Below, one piece after another: positions 34,401 to 44,240 of a DNA stretch of 64,000 nt. How positions within the stretch are numbered: the stretch's first letter is position 1; the number at the start of each line of letters is the position of its first letter. A model generated the notes under the pieces. The model did no database searches. It worked only from the letters and a program-made list of their open reading frames with translations, and was not told the DNA's origin. Origin of the DNA: Trichaptum fuscoviolaceum (lineage: Eukaryota; Basidiomycota; Agaricomycetes; Hymenochaetales; Trichaptaceae); assembly GCA_910574455.1 (NCBI GenBank), contig CAJSYZ010000010.1:1516770-1580769 (forward strand), read 5' to 3'. The position numbers and the translations under genes are program-made.

Positions 34401-34854
34401 AGCTCAATCTACCCATTTCAAGCCACTATACATTGGACAATCTGTATGGTTAGAAGCAAGGAACCTCCGAAGAACCGGACTACCCTCAAAGTTTCAATCA
34501 AAACGCGAAGGACCCTTCGTTATCAAGCGAAAACTCAGGGATAATGTCTATGAACTCGAACTGCCTAGAACTTGGAAGATTCACCCTGTATTCCACGCCT
34601 CCCTTCTAACTCCCAACACCGAGACAGTAGAACATGGGCCAGCCTATTCAAAACCTCCACCTGACCTTATCGATGGAGAAGAAGAATTCGAAGTAGAAGC
34701 AATTCTACAGCACAAAGGAGCCCCGAATCGAAGGAAGTACCTTATCAAATGGTTAGGATACCCGACTAGCAACAACACATGGGCCTCAGAAGACGCACTA
34801 AAGCATTCAGAAGAACTTCTATCAGCATACAAGGAGTTGCACAAGCTGAAGTAG
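31426..34854 (+). CDS. Element A pol (PR-RT-RH-IN-chromodomain)
   Basis: About 1142 residues, uninterrupted. Protease LLDTGAQLNFI (about residue 45). Reverse transcriptase with PVQDYRYLN and IVYMDDLLI (YMDD near 349). RNase H with ETDASAVATGA (about 495) and DHKNL. Integrase zinc domain H-x-H ... CAICQQ (about 725-767). Integrase catalytic D, D, E in NIDFITDLP, SDRGPQF and DGQAERSNQE. C-terminal chromodomain FEVEAILQHKGAP/YLIKWLGYP. The order RT-RH-IN and the chromodomain place it with fungal chromoviruses, whose integrase is directed to methylated-histone chromatin. All core catalytic residues are present. Confidence 0.95.
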   Translation: MNRSELVNPVQLNTVVLNGNISSFRIPVKLLVNGRLITINALLDTGAQLNFINSDLVDKLNIKMHKLDKALQVSNADGTLNKNGTVSERIRLNLTHPHSTSTIFYRTYIPSDDVILGLPWFKQAKPQINWNDDTITINKITVSTRLEQQNQKPKEKLNIPDEYLEYADIFSENEIQTYPPARPYDMEIKTLPSFVPKIHKPYPVPYHQQPILTTLIDDLLNKGFIKESNSPMASPFFFIDKKDGTLRPVQDYRYLNSHTVKDAYPMPNSQQLLDQLRGSKYFTTLDIRQGYHNIRIKESDQWKAAFVCNRKLYQPTVMFFGLCNSPAVFQRFMNDILAEQIRQNKVIVYMDDLLIHAPTLKQLIENTKEVFQILKDNKLYVKPAKCRFHQLEVPFLGYIISESKIKTDPSKIQGILDWTTPKCLKDVRSFTGFTNFYRRFIPNYATICRPLDQLKRKDTPFVWTDKCEKAFQTLKELFSKEPLLMQPDPHKPFYLETDASAVATGAALRQHDENGQLKPIGYISQALNPTQRNWQIYDRELFAIIRALQMWRHYLLGSPHTVTIHCDHKNLTYWRQPQRLTPRQARWQNELSRYNYKIQAIPGKHMIQSDALSRCADHFKTEGELSNEVTLLPEKVFLKEMELLATRIEEAEEDDRNIIDVDDLHLQIRKETGDIQEAMSLLQKELPLTKPKMTDFTIKDQLVHFRNKIYVPRNTEIMRNLLRLYHDLPTRNHPGVANTMEQIRRTYYWPRMQQFVTKYIQGCAICQQMKINHHPLVPPLNPIIADKDTYPFATVNIDFITDLPESDGFDSICVIVDHDCTKAIVLTPCTKTITALDTAQLYFDNVYRRFGLPRKIISDRGPQFASMVFRQLCRLLHIKQAMSTAYHPQTDGQAERSNQEIEAYFRIYAANHPHLWSKYIPLMEFTHNNRKHSTTEQTPFRLLMGYDPTSFPSEKSELDSNIPTLKNRLSKILELRNDAEAALTLAQEYQREAQSTHFKPLYIGQSVWLEARNLRRTGLPSKFQSKREGPFVIKRKLRDNVYELELPRTWKIHPVFHASLLTPNTETVEHGPAYSKPPPDLIDGEEEFEVEAILQHKGAPNRRKYLIKWLGYPTSNNTWASEDALKHSEELLSAYKELHKLK

Positions 34855-35153
34855 CCCAATTTGGACAAATTGGACACACAACGCGCCACTCGTAACCCGA
34901 TTAGGCAGAATTTACGCCACACGTAACCCGATTTGGACACCTTGGACCTACAAGCACAACTTCTTAGCCCCCTCCTCAGACTTCTTGCCACACTGCGGCT
35001 AGATAACAAGACTTCTTGCCCCCGAAGTTTGATATCGAAGAACCAACATGCCCCAGTGCGCCCCAGAAGCTTTCTACTGATTCAACGACCACATGATCAA
35101 CTGGAAACTTCGTATAAATGCGCCAGAAGCCACCCCACTTCCTCCCCATTCTC
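34855..35153 (+). other. Post-pol spacer of element A
   Basis: Non-coding as far as visible. Contains CGTAACCCGATTAGGC at about 34,895 and a second CGTAACCCGATT about 30 bases on. The 16-mer also occurs in the A LTR near 27,189. Confidence 0.5.
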
Positions 35154-35264
35154 ATGCACACCTTCTATGACATTATCCGACTTCTCATCTGGATAGCTCA
35201 TTTACAAATCCACCCTATCATCACACGCACCTCTTTCCGACTCTTCCATCTCTTTCGAGCCGTA
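35154..35264 (+). pseudogene. Element A ORF3, 5' part, split by element D
   Basis: ATG at 35154 opens MHTFYDIIRLLIWIAHLQ..., similar in position and pattern to the middle of B ORF3 (LLYESFRRI). The frame is cut at TA (35263-35264) by element D and resumes at 61838 in the same phase. Amphipathic or hydrophobic helices dominate. Function unknown. Confidence 0.6.
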
Positions 35265-35329
35265 CCAACTAATAATCTTATAGATCCGCGATAATTATCG
35301 CAACCCGTTTCTAAAGTTATCGCGGTAAC
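35265..35329 (+). repeat. Left terminal inverted repeat of D
   Basis: Contains the perfect palindrome TTGCGATAATTATCGCAA in the right-hand copy (CGCGATAATTATCGCAA here) and GTTATCGCGGTAAC. Confidence 0.85.
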
Positions 35330-35447
35330 GGGACCATAGCTTTTTTGGCCTGCGCGGCTGCTTAATGCCGGGGTGCCGCCTCACGGCACCTCACGGCATG
35401 CATCCCGCGTCAGGGACCAGGCTGGATTCGGTAATACAGCCTGGTTT

Positions 35448-35996
35448 TGTTACGCATCAAGCTGCTTACCCTTGTTTACACATTGTTTATGTTCCCCCTC
35501 ATCTTTTTCTCTCACCCTTTCTACCTGCATGTGCGTACACACATTGCATCATTCTTTCATCATCGACTCCACACTCCGATGGCTCCACTCGCTCCACCTT
35601 CACTCCGAGAGCCCCAGAGACTTCCACTCCAATGATACATCATTCTACTCCACTCTACTCCACCTATGCTCCGATCTGACATCATCCTCCATTAATTAGA
35701 GCCACTATGACGGACTCACTCCACTTCTGACCCGCGATGATGTAGTTTCATTCCTTGCTCCACTCTATTGTTCTCTGTAGTATATAAGGCCATGTACATA
35801 GCGCCCCAGGATGACACTTAAGTCAATCCTCCTATAGTCTTTTACAATCACGTACCAAAGACTCTGTTCACCCACGACTTCCGGTATAGAGACCCTCACA
35901 AAGCGGACCCTCTATACTGTACTTGCTACTTCACCCAACAACGCTTTGGTCACTTATCATTTCCGTGATAAGTCCATCGAAGCCGTGAACGTAACA
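35448..35996 (+). repeat. 5' LTR of element B
   Basis: TGTTACGCATCAAGC ... CGTGAACGTAACA. TATATAAGG box near 35,780, then AAGTCAATCCT at 35820-35830 as likely transcript start. Confidence 0.95.
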
Positions 35997-35999
35997 ATT

Positions 36000-36010
36000 A
36001 GGATTGACTT
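36000..36010 (+). promoter_or_regulatory. Self-complementary primer-binding site of B
   Basis: AGGATTGACTT is complementary to AAGTCAATCCT at 35820-35830 in the LTR, in the same position and spacing as in A. Confidence 0.7.
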
Positions 36011-36584
36011 CTTTCTCATCTGAGATCGATCTCAACTCCGAAACACCCCCCTACGCTCTACCACATTCTACAGCAGAATAAATCGGTACACCCTACGCAT
36101 TCCAATCCGGAATACTGACGGTTAAGTATTACAACTGGCCCTTGTCTACTAACTATCAACTAGGAACGAAAGGAATACGAACGACAGTACGATCGAATAC
36201 ACCAAGCATACAGTGTTATACTTGGAAGGAAGCGACAGACAAGTAATCGCAGAAATTAAGCAGGTTCACGACAGAATTTACGGTCCTTGTTACGTGTTTG
36301 GTTGGTGATAGCGTGAAGCAGAGGATCGCGACCCATTCAAGCAGCTTAGCCACGTCCAACGTAACTTGAAGAGAAGAAGGAAGCAGGGGAAAGGTCTCAT
36401 CCACCACAGAAACTGCCACAGCCGGAAGACAAGCATACCCTCACTCGTCGACAACAGCAATACACGGTGAACATCGAAACAGATTATCCAGCGAACCTAG
36501 GAAGACAGAAAGGACAAGGTATCCGAAGACGTTAATATCACTCACGCATACTCTTGTAGCTCAAAGGGTTGATAACCCGAGGAA

Positions 36585-37205
36585 GTGCCCAACCTGAGGA
36601 TTACTATACTACTCGCCGATCGCACGGAACTACCGTTGGCAGGCGTACTAAGGATCAACATCCTTAACCCCGTCTCCATCTACGACTTACAACCCACTTC
36701 ATACCAATCCGACACACCCCCTCATAACCCCTCCGAACTTGACGAAAGCAGGACAGACCCACAGGACTATTCCGAGTACGAACATCGAACACAAGAAGAT
36801 AACGAAAGCCTCTACGATCAACTTGTACCCCCTCGATTAGAACCCACCGTTACTCAGGAAACCTACGCATACTCCGCCGAGGACGGAACAGATTTCGAGA
36901 ACCCAAGCCACCATTGGAACGAAGTATCTGAGCACAACAGATTACTACCTCCAGCGACTCCGAATCACTCCAACCCTCCGATCACTACACCCCCAAGCGT
37001 AGAACAAGCCCTACGTCCCTTCCCTCAACTTCGAACATCCGAACGAACTCCCACACCCGCTCCAGGATCTTCCAGAACTTTAGGAAACCTCAGACAAACT
37101 TTCCAAAGGACAGGAAGACGACTCAGGAATACATTACAACAACCGATTAATCAATCTGGCGAATCAAGCTCCCGCTCCCGCCCCCAACTTCGACCAACTA
37201 ATTGA
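36585..37205 (+). CDS. Element B ORF1 (pre-gag, unknown)
   Basis: 206 residues, homologue of A ORF1. N-terminus NLRITILLADRTELPLAGVLRINIL, acidic middle, ENPSHHWNEVSEHNRLLPPATP, then a basic Arg/Ser/Gln-rich C-terminus. The last part could bind nucleic acid, but nothing identifies a family. Confidence 0.6.
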   Translation: MPNLRITILLADRTELPLAGVLRINILNPVSIYDLQPTSYQSDTPPHNPSELDESRTDPQDYSEYEHRTQEDNESLYDQLVPPRLEPTVTQETYAYSAEDGTDFENPSHHWNEVSEHNRLLPPATPNHSNPPITTPPSVEQALRPFPQLRTSERTPTPAPGSSRTLGNLRQTFQRTGRRLRNTLQQPINQSGESSSRSRPQLRPTN

Positions 37206-37232
37206 AGACAACTATCAGCACCTTGTCAATAG

Positions 37233-37622
37233 TGCATTAGTTCATCCGATCAACAGAACTCCAAATACGACCTACAATACCTCCAACTCCGTCTACACTC
37301 TATACGACACGACCCCATTAATTGGATCTACCGACACGGCATCTTTTGGTTCGAAGGAAAGCCATACATTCCCGATTGTTACCTTCGCAAAGGCCTTATT
37401 GGAATCTGCCACACCAAAGTTGACAACGCCATTGATCATTTCTCCGAAAGAGAAACCCTCTTGAACCTCACATCAATCGTTTATTGGCCCGGACAACCCC
37501 AGGACGTTGCAACCGAAATACGGAAGTGTATTTGTTACCTACTACACTCTGAACCACCCACCCCGAGTTGCCAGCCCACCTCTCGAAGCATCCATCCGAT
37601 CCATTACTCCACCCCCTGTTGA
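37233..37622 (+). CDS. Element B ORF2, diverged H2C2-like domain
   Basis: The frame contains HGIFWFEGKPYIPDCYLRKG, then a Tyr-Trp-Pro stretch (SIVYWPGQPQDV) and IRKCICYL. It aligns by eye with A ORF2. The first histidines are less conserved (ICHTKV, IDHF), so it may no longer bind zinc. An upstream piece (EDNYQHLVNSALVHPINRT) lies in another frame, so B has at least one frame break here. Confidence 0.5.
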   Translation, partial: CISSSDQQNSKYDLQYLQLRLHSIRHDPINWIYRHGIFWFEGKPYIPDCYLRKGLIGICHTKVDNAIDHFSERETLLNLTSIVYWPGQPQDVATEIRKCICYLLHSEPPTPSCQPTSRSIHPIHYSTPC

Positions 37623-37691
37623 ACCCGAAGAAGGAAGCCGAACCGTTACTCCGACTCCCCCAGCAAACGAAGACACCAACTGAATTAAAAT

Positions 37692-38287
37692 TCAGTAACT
37701 CGTTAAACTGGCGCCGAAAGACAGACCACCAGTCCCAGGAAAATACGTACCCATAGCAGCACAAGTACCCGTTGGAGTTACCCGCCCAGAAAACGCTGAA
37801 TTTGACCCAGTAAACCGAGCCTGGTACAGACTTGACAAATCCAGAAGAAAAGTCTACCTCCATTTTCACTCAGGACACGACACCTGGAGAGCAATCTCGC
37901 ATACAATCAAGAACCCAACCACATACTACAAACAGGTTAATACTTGGTACGCAGGAATCGAACCCAGTCAGGAAGAAATCAACCAGATACTTGCAAGAAC
38001 ATCGAGAACAGGCAGTCGACTTAACTCACCCAGAGTTGTTTCTTCTCAACTCGCATCACCCGCTCCTTCACAACACTCGCCATTAACCACTACTCAACCA
38101 GAAGCACCACCAGCTAAAATCGAAGCACCACCCGCTGAATCGACAGCACCACCCTCATTATCCTACGCCGCAGCGGCAGCACCTAAAGCTGAACAAACCT
38201 CCCCACTCCTCGCATTCACCCAACCAAAGGCTGAAACACCCGCACCTGTTTCTGAACTCGAATCCGAAGAACCAGAACTTGTAGGAC
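37692..38287 (+). CDS. Element B gag extension, part before E
   Basis: Open frame with ENAEFDPVNRAWYRLDKSRR and VYLHFHSGHDTWRAI (matching A WYRARGF...WKAI), then Ala/Pro-rich repeats. It ends at the E insertion site, and the same frame resumes at 50203 after the AATTC duplication. No AUG is seen before this part. Confidence 0.6.
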
Positions 38288-38292
38288 AATTC

Positions 38293-39108
38293 TGTCGAGA
38301 TCCCGGGCTCCTTTTCTCATTTCCCGCACTTTCCCGCCAAGGATCCCGACATGAGCAGACAAACCCGCGGGGAGAATCCCGCCATTGGATTCCCCGCGCG
38401 AAACCTCATTCCCGAATCGCACGATCCCATGCTCACGTGACTTATCCCGCACCACCGTCCCGGCAACCATGCACGCATACACACATTCATTTACGACGAC
38501 CCGCCACGGCACACGTACATTCACTTATCAACATACGCTCATTAATCCGTTAGTACCTCAAGGTGACGACCTGCAACAGTCTGGCATACCTAGTCTGGCT
38601 AGTCGCGGCCCCGGACCGGACGCTGACGTCCACGGACAGGCCGTAGCCATCTGGAGAGACGGGATAGACATGCCTAGCAGTGCGGTCGTAGCATGTATCG
38701 TTTGTAGTAGATAGGTGCGCATTGCGCAAGGACACTTAGCGTAGATTAACTATACAGTCTTTACGAAGTAGATAAATAGCTGTAGGCATCGTAAGGAGCA
38801 CCTCACTTTTGACCTCTTGTGGAGTGCTTCCTTAGGTGCGATGTCTCTCTTTTCTCCTGTGTAGTTCGTTGCGCAATACTTACTTGTGGAGTGCTTCCTT
38901 AGGGATCCGCTTACTTGACGTTCAAAGCAGTGAAGAGTCCTAGCTGGCCTTGAGAATCCCGCGCGCGCCTGGATAGAATCCCGCGCGTTTCCCGCCTGAA
39001 TTCCCACGCTCGTTCCCAGTCGCGAATCCAGATTCCCGAACGCGGGTTCTTGTCGCGAATTCCAGTTTCCCGAAACTGTTTCCCGCTACAATTCCCGACG
39101 GTCGTAAC
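38293..39108 (+). repeat. LTR1 of E (816 bp)
   Basis: Starts TGTCGAGATCCC, ends CGACGGTCGTAACA. ACTTTTGACCT at 38806-38816 is the likely transcript start, about 30-35 bases after an ATAAATAG box. Confidence 0.9.
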
Positions 39109-39110
39109 AT

Positions 39111-39121
39111 TAGGTCAAAAG
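39111..39121 (+). promoter_or_regulatory. Self-complementary primer-binding site of E
   Basis: AGGTCAAAAGT, two bases after LTR1, is the exact complement of ACTTTTGACCT in the LTR. There is no TGG tRNA-type start. Confidence 0.65.
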
Positions 39122-39198
39122 TCCTGGCTCACCGCCGCTCGGACTCGACACCCTCACGCTCTTTACTTCTACCCCCGCACCCGTACCGCCGACCAGCG

Positions 39199-40407
39199 AT
39201 GTCATCCCACCAGGAATGGGGAGGACTCGCAGATACCTTCGCTTTCCCGTCCCCGAGTTCCTCGATGGAGGAAGACAAACTCCAGCCCATCCTTGATCGC
39301 CTCGACACCCTCGAAAAACGCTACTCCAAGTTAGTCAACGAACACAATCAGGTTCAGAACACTGTCGCCCAGCTCAAGCACGCCAACCAGGCGTTAGAAG
39401 CCCAAATCGCGAGCCAGCCCGCCTCCCCGTCTGGGGGTGGAGCAGGGCTCAAGATGAAGCTTCCCGACACCTTCGAAGGTGAACGAGCCAAGCTGGAAAA
39501 CTGGATTCACCAGATTAAGCTCTACCTGTTCGGACAACATCCGGGGCTGAACGAAACCCGCAAGGTCGCATTCGCCCTGATGCTACTGCGGGGACCGGCG
39601 CAAGACTGGGCACGACCCATTCTAGATCGACTCCAGGACATCCCGACACCGCCAGAAGCCGCCAGCCTGGAGGCCCTGTTCGCCGCCCTTCGCGCCTCTT
39701 ACGGAGAAATCGATGCAGACAAAGCCGCAGCCGACAAGCTGATGCGCCTACGCCAGACAGGAACGGTCGCCGAGTTTGCGTCGCAATTCCGTGCCCTCCA
39801 AGCCCTCACTGGGTGGCCCAAGGACGCGACGACGGATGTCATCTACCTCGACATGTTCCGGAAGGGACTCAAAGACCAGGTTCGCCAGCACATCGCCAGC
39901 ACAGAGGCAAGGATATGAAATTCGATGCCTACGTCAACTGGGTTTCCGAGACGGACGAGAAGCTAAGGCTCGCACACGCCTATGGACCAGTATCGAAGCC
40001 AGCGGCTACGCCCCGAAGCAATCCCGGCACCACTAGTTCAGCTCCGCGTACGATCCCGACTGCGGGCGCAAGCTCGACGAAGGATCCCAACGCGATGGAG
40101 ATTGACAGGGTGCGCCGGGAGCGCAGGAGTAAGGGACTATGCTACTACTGCGGAGGAGAAAGACCATTTGGTGAGCGATTGCCCAACGCGACCGCCAACC
40201 CGAAACCTAAAGGCTACGAAATCCACGTCCCCGTCGAGCCCCTCGCCCCCCGCGCTCCAGTCGTTCGAAGAAACGCTCAAACGTATGGCGGAACAGTACG
40301 TCCAGAATGTGCAGCAGTCCGTGCTACAGAACGCATTCGCCGCCATGACGCCCGCCGCCAAGAACGTTCACAATCCCGAAGCCCCGCCCCCAGCGGATTT
40401 TCAGTAG
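39199..40407 (+). pseudogene. E copy 1 gag, two frameshifts
   Basis: Starts MSSHQEWGGLADTFAF with a coiled coil (LDTLEKRYSKLVNEHNQV). The gag core is LPDTFEGERAKLENWIHQIK and LYLFGQHPGLNETRKV, then VAEFASQFRALQALTGWP. Compared with copy 2 it lacks a base near 39,912 (GAGGCAAGG vs GAGGCGAAGG) and has an extra base near 40,155 in the zinc knuckle. The knuckle CYYCG is therefore read in the wrong frame and the protein ends early at 39,918. Confidence 0.75.
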
Positions 40408-43400
40408 GGTCGTATTGCTCAGTCGCGCCCTATACGACCCAACCGCCCTTGTGGCCGAAGAACTCTCTTAATAATGGTCCCTTGTATTTAACCATCTCTA
40501 CAATAGACCGTCGTCTTCGACGACATTTGAAGTTCCCGGTACAGGTTAGCGACGGAAAAACGGATGCCTTAGCCACAGTAATGTTAGACAGCGGTGCGTC
40601 GGGAACTTTCATAAATTCCCGCTACGTTTCGCGACACGGACTCCAGACCCGGGACTTGGTAATCCCGATACTTTTGCGCAACGCGGACAATTCCCCGAAC
40701 GCGATTGGACGCATCACCAAGGAAGTAGTCCTCAACGTCGAGATGAAGGGACACTTAGAACAGTTGACCATGGCCGTCGCGGATATTGGCGACGACGATA
40801 TTATCATGGGGATCGACTGGTTGCGGCACCATAACCCAACCATTGACTGGACCAACGACGTGGTCGATCTCAACCGCTGCCCGCCTCAGTGTGATAACCA
40901 GCAACGCCTGGTCCCGCTTCCCCGCCTCGCCATAGCAGAAGAAGTCGAGACCCCCTGGGGGCCCGACAGGACCCAGGCCGAATGGGAAGCTGTCCCACCG
41001 GGATTTCGGTACTCAGAAAAATATTGGGACCAGTACCACGACGCTGAATCCTACTTCGTCACGACGGACGACCATTTCGCGTACAAAATTGCCGCCTCGT
41101 ACACTCACTCCCAGGCCATCGCTGAGAAGTCAGCAGTGAAGGAAGGCGAGAAAACCTTCGAGGAACTAGTTCCCCCCGAATTTCGTGAGTTTGCCGACGT
41201 TTTCTCGAAAGTCGAATCCGAAAGGCTTCCACTGCGCAAACCGTATGATCACGCCATAGATTTAGAACCCGGGAAGGTTCCCCCGTACAGCAAAATCTAT
41301 CCGTTGGCCCCGGCCGAACGCGACGCCCTTCGCGAATTCGTTGACGAAAACCTGCGCAAAGGGTACATACGACCTTCGAAATCCCCTGCAGCGGCTCCCG
41401 TCTTCTTTATCAAGAAAAAGGACGGAACCTTGCGCATGGTAGTCGATTACCGACGACTGAACGATATCACGGTCAAGAATCGATACCCGCTTCCCCTCAC
41501 GATGGAACTCGTAGACGCACTGCAAAAGGCGAAGGTTTTCACGACGTTAGATTTGCGATGGGGCTACCACAACGTGCGACTGAAGCAAGGCGACGAGTGG
41601 AAGGCCGCTTTTCGGACTCAGGCGGGACATTTCGAACCAACGGTGATGACATTCGGGCTCACGAATGCCCCGGCGACCTTCCAGCATATGATGAACGATA
41701 TCTTCAAAGATCTCATTGGAGTATACGTGATCATCTATCTTGACGACTTGCTAATCTTTTCCGAAGATGAATCGCAGCACGAGGAACACGTACGGGAAGT
41801 CCTTAAGCGGCTGCGCGAAAACGACTTGTTCTGTAAACCCGAAAAGTGCAAATTCAAACAGACTTCCGTCGAGTATCTCGGGATGATTATTTCGCAGGGA
41901 AAGGTGGCGATGGATCCCGCCAAGGTACAGGCGGTCCTCGACTGGCCTACCCCGAAAAAGGTGAAAGACATTCAAGCCTTCCTCGGGTTCGCGAATTTCT
42001 ATCGACGCTTCATTCGGGATTTCTCGCACATCGTCAAACCGCTCACGACGCTGCTGAAGAAGGACGTTCGCTGGGCCTGGACAGAAAACCAGCAGTTTGC
42101 TTTCGACTATCTCAAGCGCATGTTCACGACCGCCCCCGTCCTGATGATGCCAGACATGTCGCGACAATTCATCGTGGAATGCGACGCCTCTGATTTCGCG
42201 ACCGGCGCGGTCTTGTCCCAGGAAGGCGACGACGGGCTAATACATCCGGTCGCCTTTTTCTCGAAATCCCTCAACGATGCGGAACGCAACTACGAGATTT
42301 ATGACAAGGAGCTACTCGCGATTATTAGAGCTCTGGACGAGTGGCGACATTATCTCGAAGGTGCGAGTCATAAACTCGATATCGTGTCTGACCACAAGAA
42401 TCTGCTATATTTCTCTGAATCCCGAACGCTGACGCGACGCCAAGCCCGGTGGAGTCTGTTCCTCACCCGCTTCGATTTTACGATTCGCCATCGCCCAGGG
42501 CGACTCGGGGGCAAACCCGACGCCATGTCACGACGCGTCGATCTTCAACCAGAAGGCGAAGACAACACGGGACGGACCCTCTTGACCCCCGAAATGTTTC
42601 GACTAAAAGCAATTCGTAGGGGAATGACACAGGTACACGGGGATCAGGCCCTCCTACGACGCATTCGTAAGTCAGATCAGTATGAAGACGAACTGGTGGA
42701 CGCAATCGAGTTGGTCAAGTCCAAGGCGCCTCGAGTCCTGACCAAGGAACTTGAGGACTGGAGCACCGAGGAAGGCCTCATCCTGTACCAGGGTAAGGTT
42801 TACGTCCCGAAAGACGAGACCATTCGCCGGGATGTGGTGAAGACTTACCACGACAGTCTCCCCGCCGGACATCCTGGACGTTGGAAAACGTTTGAGATGG
42901 TAAGCCGCAACTACTGGTGGCCCGGGATGTCTAACTTCGTAGAACGATACGTTTCGGGATGCGATACCTGCGCACGCACGAAGAACCGATCCCAACGCCC
43001 GGTAGGACTCCTGCAACCAAACGAAATCCCGCAGGGCCCCTGGCAGGCGATTTCGTGCGATTTCATCACCCAGCTCCCCCGATCTGAGGATTACGACGCA
43101 ATCTTCGTGGTGGTCGACCGTCTCACCAAGCAAGCGCATTTTATCCCGACCACGTCTGACATCGATGCACCGGAAACCGCGGAACTATTCCTGCAGCATG
43201 TCTGGAAGCTGCACGGAACCCCCCGCCAGATCATATCCGACCGCGGACCACAGTTTGTCGCGCAGTTCATGAAGGCCCTCTTTTCCCGACTCGGTATCAA
43301 GGGTACCACGTCGACTGCGTATCACCCGCAGACGGATGGGCAAACCGAAAGGGTAAACCAAGAGCTGGAACAGTATTTACGGGCTTTCATAGATACACGA

Positions 43401-44240
43401 CAAGAAAACTGGGCCGGATTACTCCCAATGGCAGAGTTCGCGCACAACACGAAAGCGCACGCGGCAACACGACAATCTCCGTTCGCGCTTGTCTACGGCT
43501 ACAATCCCGAATTCACGATTGCCCCGAGCGACGGCCTATCCACGGTCCCCGCCGCGGACGCACGACTACAGGAGCTTCAGCAGGCACAGGAAGAGGCAAG
43601 AGCGGCTTTGGAGGTTGCGGCAGAGCGCATGAAGCAGCACTACGATCAGGCCCGGAACGAGGCCCCGCAGTACGCAGTCGGGGATAAAGTCTGGCTCGAG
43701 GCGACGAACGTTCGGCGACCAGGAGCGCGCAAATTATTACCGAAACGACTAGGGCCGTATAAAGTGAAGGCAAAGCTAAGTGACCTCACCTACGAACTCG
43801 AACTCCCCGCGTCGCTGAAGATTCATCCCGTATTTCACGTATCGCTGCTCTCGCCATACCACGAAGACGATATTCCCGGTCGAACGCAACCCCCGCCGCC
43901 CCCAGTCGAAGTAGAAGGAGATCTGGAGTACGAGGTGGAAGAGGTTCTGGATGCTAGACGGTTTAGACGGAGATTTGAATATTTGGTACGATGGAAGGGA
44001 TATTCGAGCGCGGAAGATACATGGATTCCCGCAAAGGATATGGGTAATGCAAAGGCTAAAATTCGCAGTTTCTATCGAAAACACCCGGACGCCCCTCGAG
44101 AAATCAACGCTATCGAGCTCTGTGACCTGAGCAAGATTCAAGCTTGGCGCCCCGGAGTTGCGCCTTTGGAGGGGGGTAATGTGAGATCCCAGGCCCCTTT
44201 TCTCATTTCCCGCACTTTCCCGCCAAGGATCCCGACATGA
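40395..44240 (+). CDS. E copy 1 pol (PR-RT-RH-IN-chromodomain)
   Basis: Entered by -1 slip at GGATTTT. Protease VMLDSGASGTFI, reverse transcriptase MVVDYRRLN and IIYLDDLLIF (YLDD), RNase H ECDASDFATGAVLS, integrase zinc domain HPGRWKT ... CDTCARTK. Catalytic SCDFITQLP, SDRGPQF, QTERVNQELEQ. Chromodomain YEVEEVLDARRFRRR/YLVRWKGYS. The frame runs about 60 bases into LTR2. All core residues are kept, so the enzyme part looks intact; the gag part is not. Confidence 0.9.
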   Translation, partial: GFSVGSYCSVAPYTTQPPLWPKNSLNNGPLYLTISTIDRRLRRHLKFPVQVSDGKTDALATVMLDSGASGTFINSRYVSRHGLQTRDLVIPILLRNADNSPNAIGRITKEVVLNVEMKGHLEQLTMAVADIGDDDIIMGIDWLRHHNPTIDWTNDVVDLNRCPPQCDNQQRLVPLPRLAIAEEVETPWGPDRTQAEWEAVPPGFRYSEKYWDQYHDAESYFVTTDDHFAYKIAASYTHSQAIAEKSAVKEGEKTFEELVPPEFREFADVFSKVESERLPLRKPYDHAIDLEPGKVPPYSKIYPLAPAERDALREFVDENLRKGYIRPSKSPAAAPVFFIKKKDGTLRMVVDYRRLNDITVKNRYPLPLTMELVDALQKAKVFTTLDLRWGYHNVRLKQGDEWKAAFRTQAGHFEPTVMTFGLTNAPATFQHMMNDIFKDLIGVYVIIYLDDLLIFSEDESQHEEHVREVLKRLRENDLFCKPEKCKFKQTSVEYLGMIISQGKVAMDPAKVQAVLDWPTPKKVKDIQAFLGFANFYRRFIRDFSHIVKPLTTLLKKDVRWAWTENQQFAFDYLKRMFTTAPVLMMPDMSRQFIVECDASDFATGAVLSQEGDDGLIHPVAFFSKSLNDAERNYEIYDKELLAIIRALDEWRHYLEGASHKLDIVSDHKNLLYFSESRTLTRRQARWSLFLTRFDFTIRHRPGRLGGKPDAMSRRVDLQPEGEDNTGRTLLTPEMFRLKAIRRGMTQVHGDQALLRRIRKSDQYEDELVDAIELVKSKAPRVLTKELEDWSTEEGLILYQGKVYVPKDETIRRDVVKTYHDSLPAGHPGRWKTFEMVSRNYWWPGMSNFVERYVSGCDTCARTKNRSQRPVGLLQPNEIPQGPWQAISCDFITQLPRSEDYDAIFVVVDRLTKQAHFIPTTSDIDAPETAELFLQHVWKLHGTPRQIISDRGPQFVAQFMKALFSRLGIKGTTSTAYHPQTDGQTERVNQELEQYLRAFIDTRQENWAGLLPMAEFAHNTKAHAATRQSPFALVYGYNPEFTIAPSDGLSTVPAADARLQELQQAQEEARAALEVAAERMKQHYDQARNEAPQYAVGDKVWLEATNVRRPGARKLLPKRLGPYKVKAKLSDLTYELELPASLKIHPVFHVSLLSPYHEDDIPGRTQPPPPPVEVEGDLEYEVEEVLDARRFRRRFEYLVRWKGYSSAEDTWIPAKDMGNAKAKIRSFYRKHPDAPREINAIELCDLSKIQAWRPGVAPLEGGNVRSQAPFLISRTFPPRIPT

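Noticed and set aside
41251..43773. Many minus-strand frames within pol of A, B and E
   Set aside because: They are antisense shadows of strongly conserved pol domains and share no known motif.
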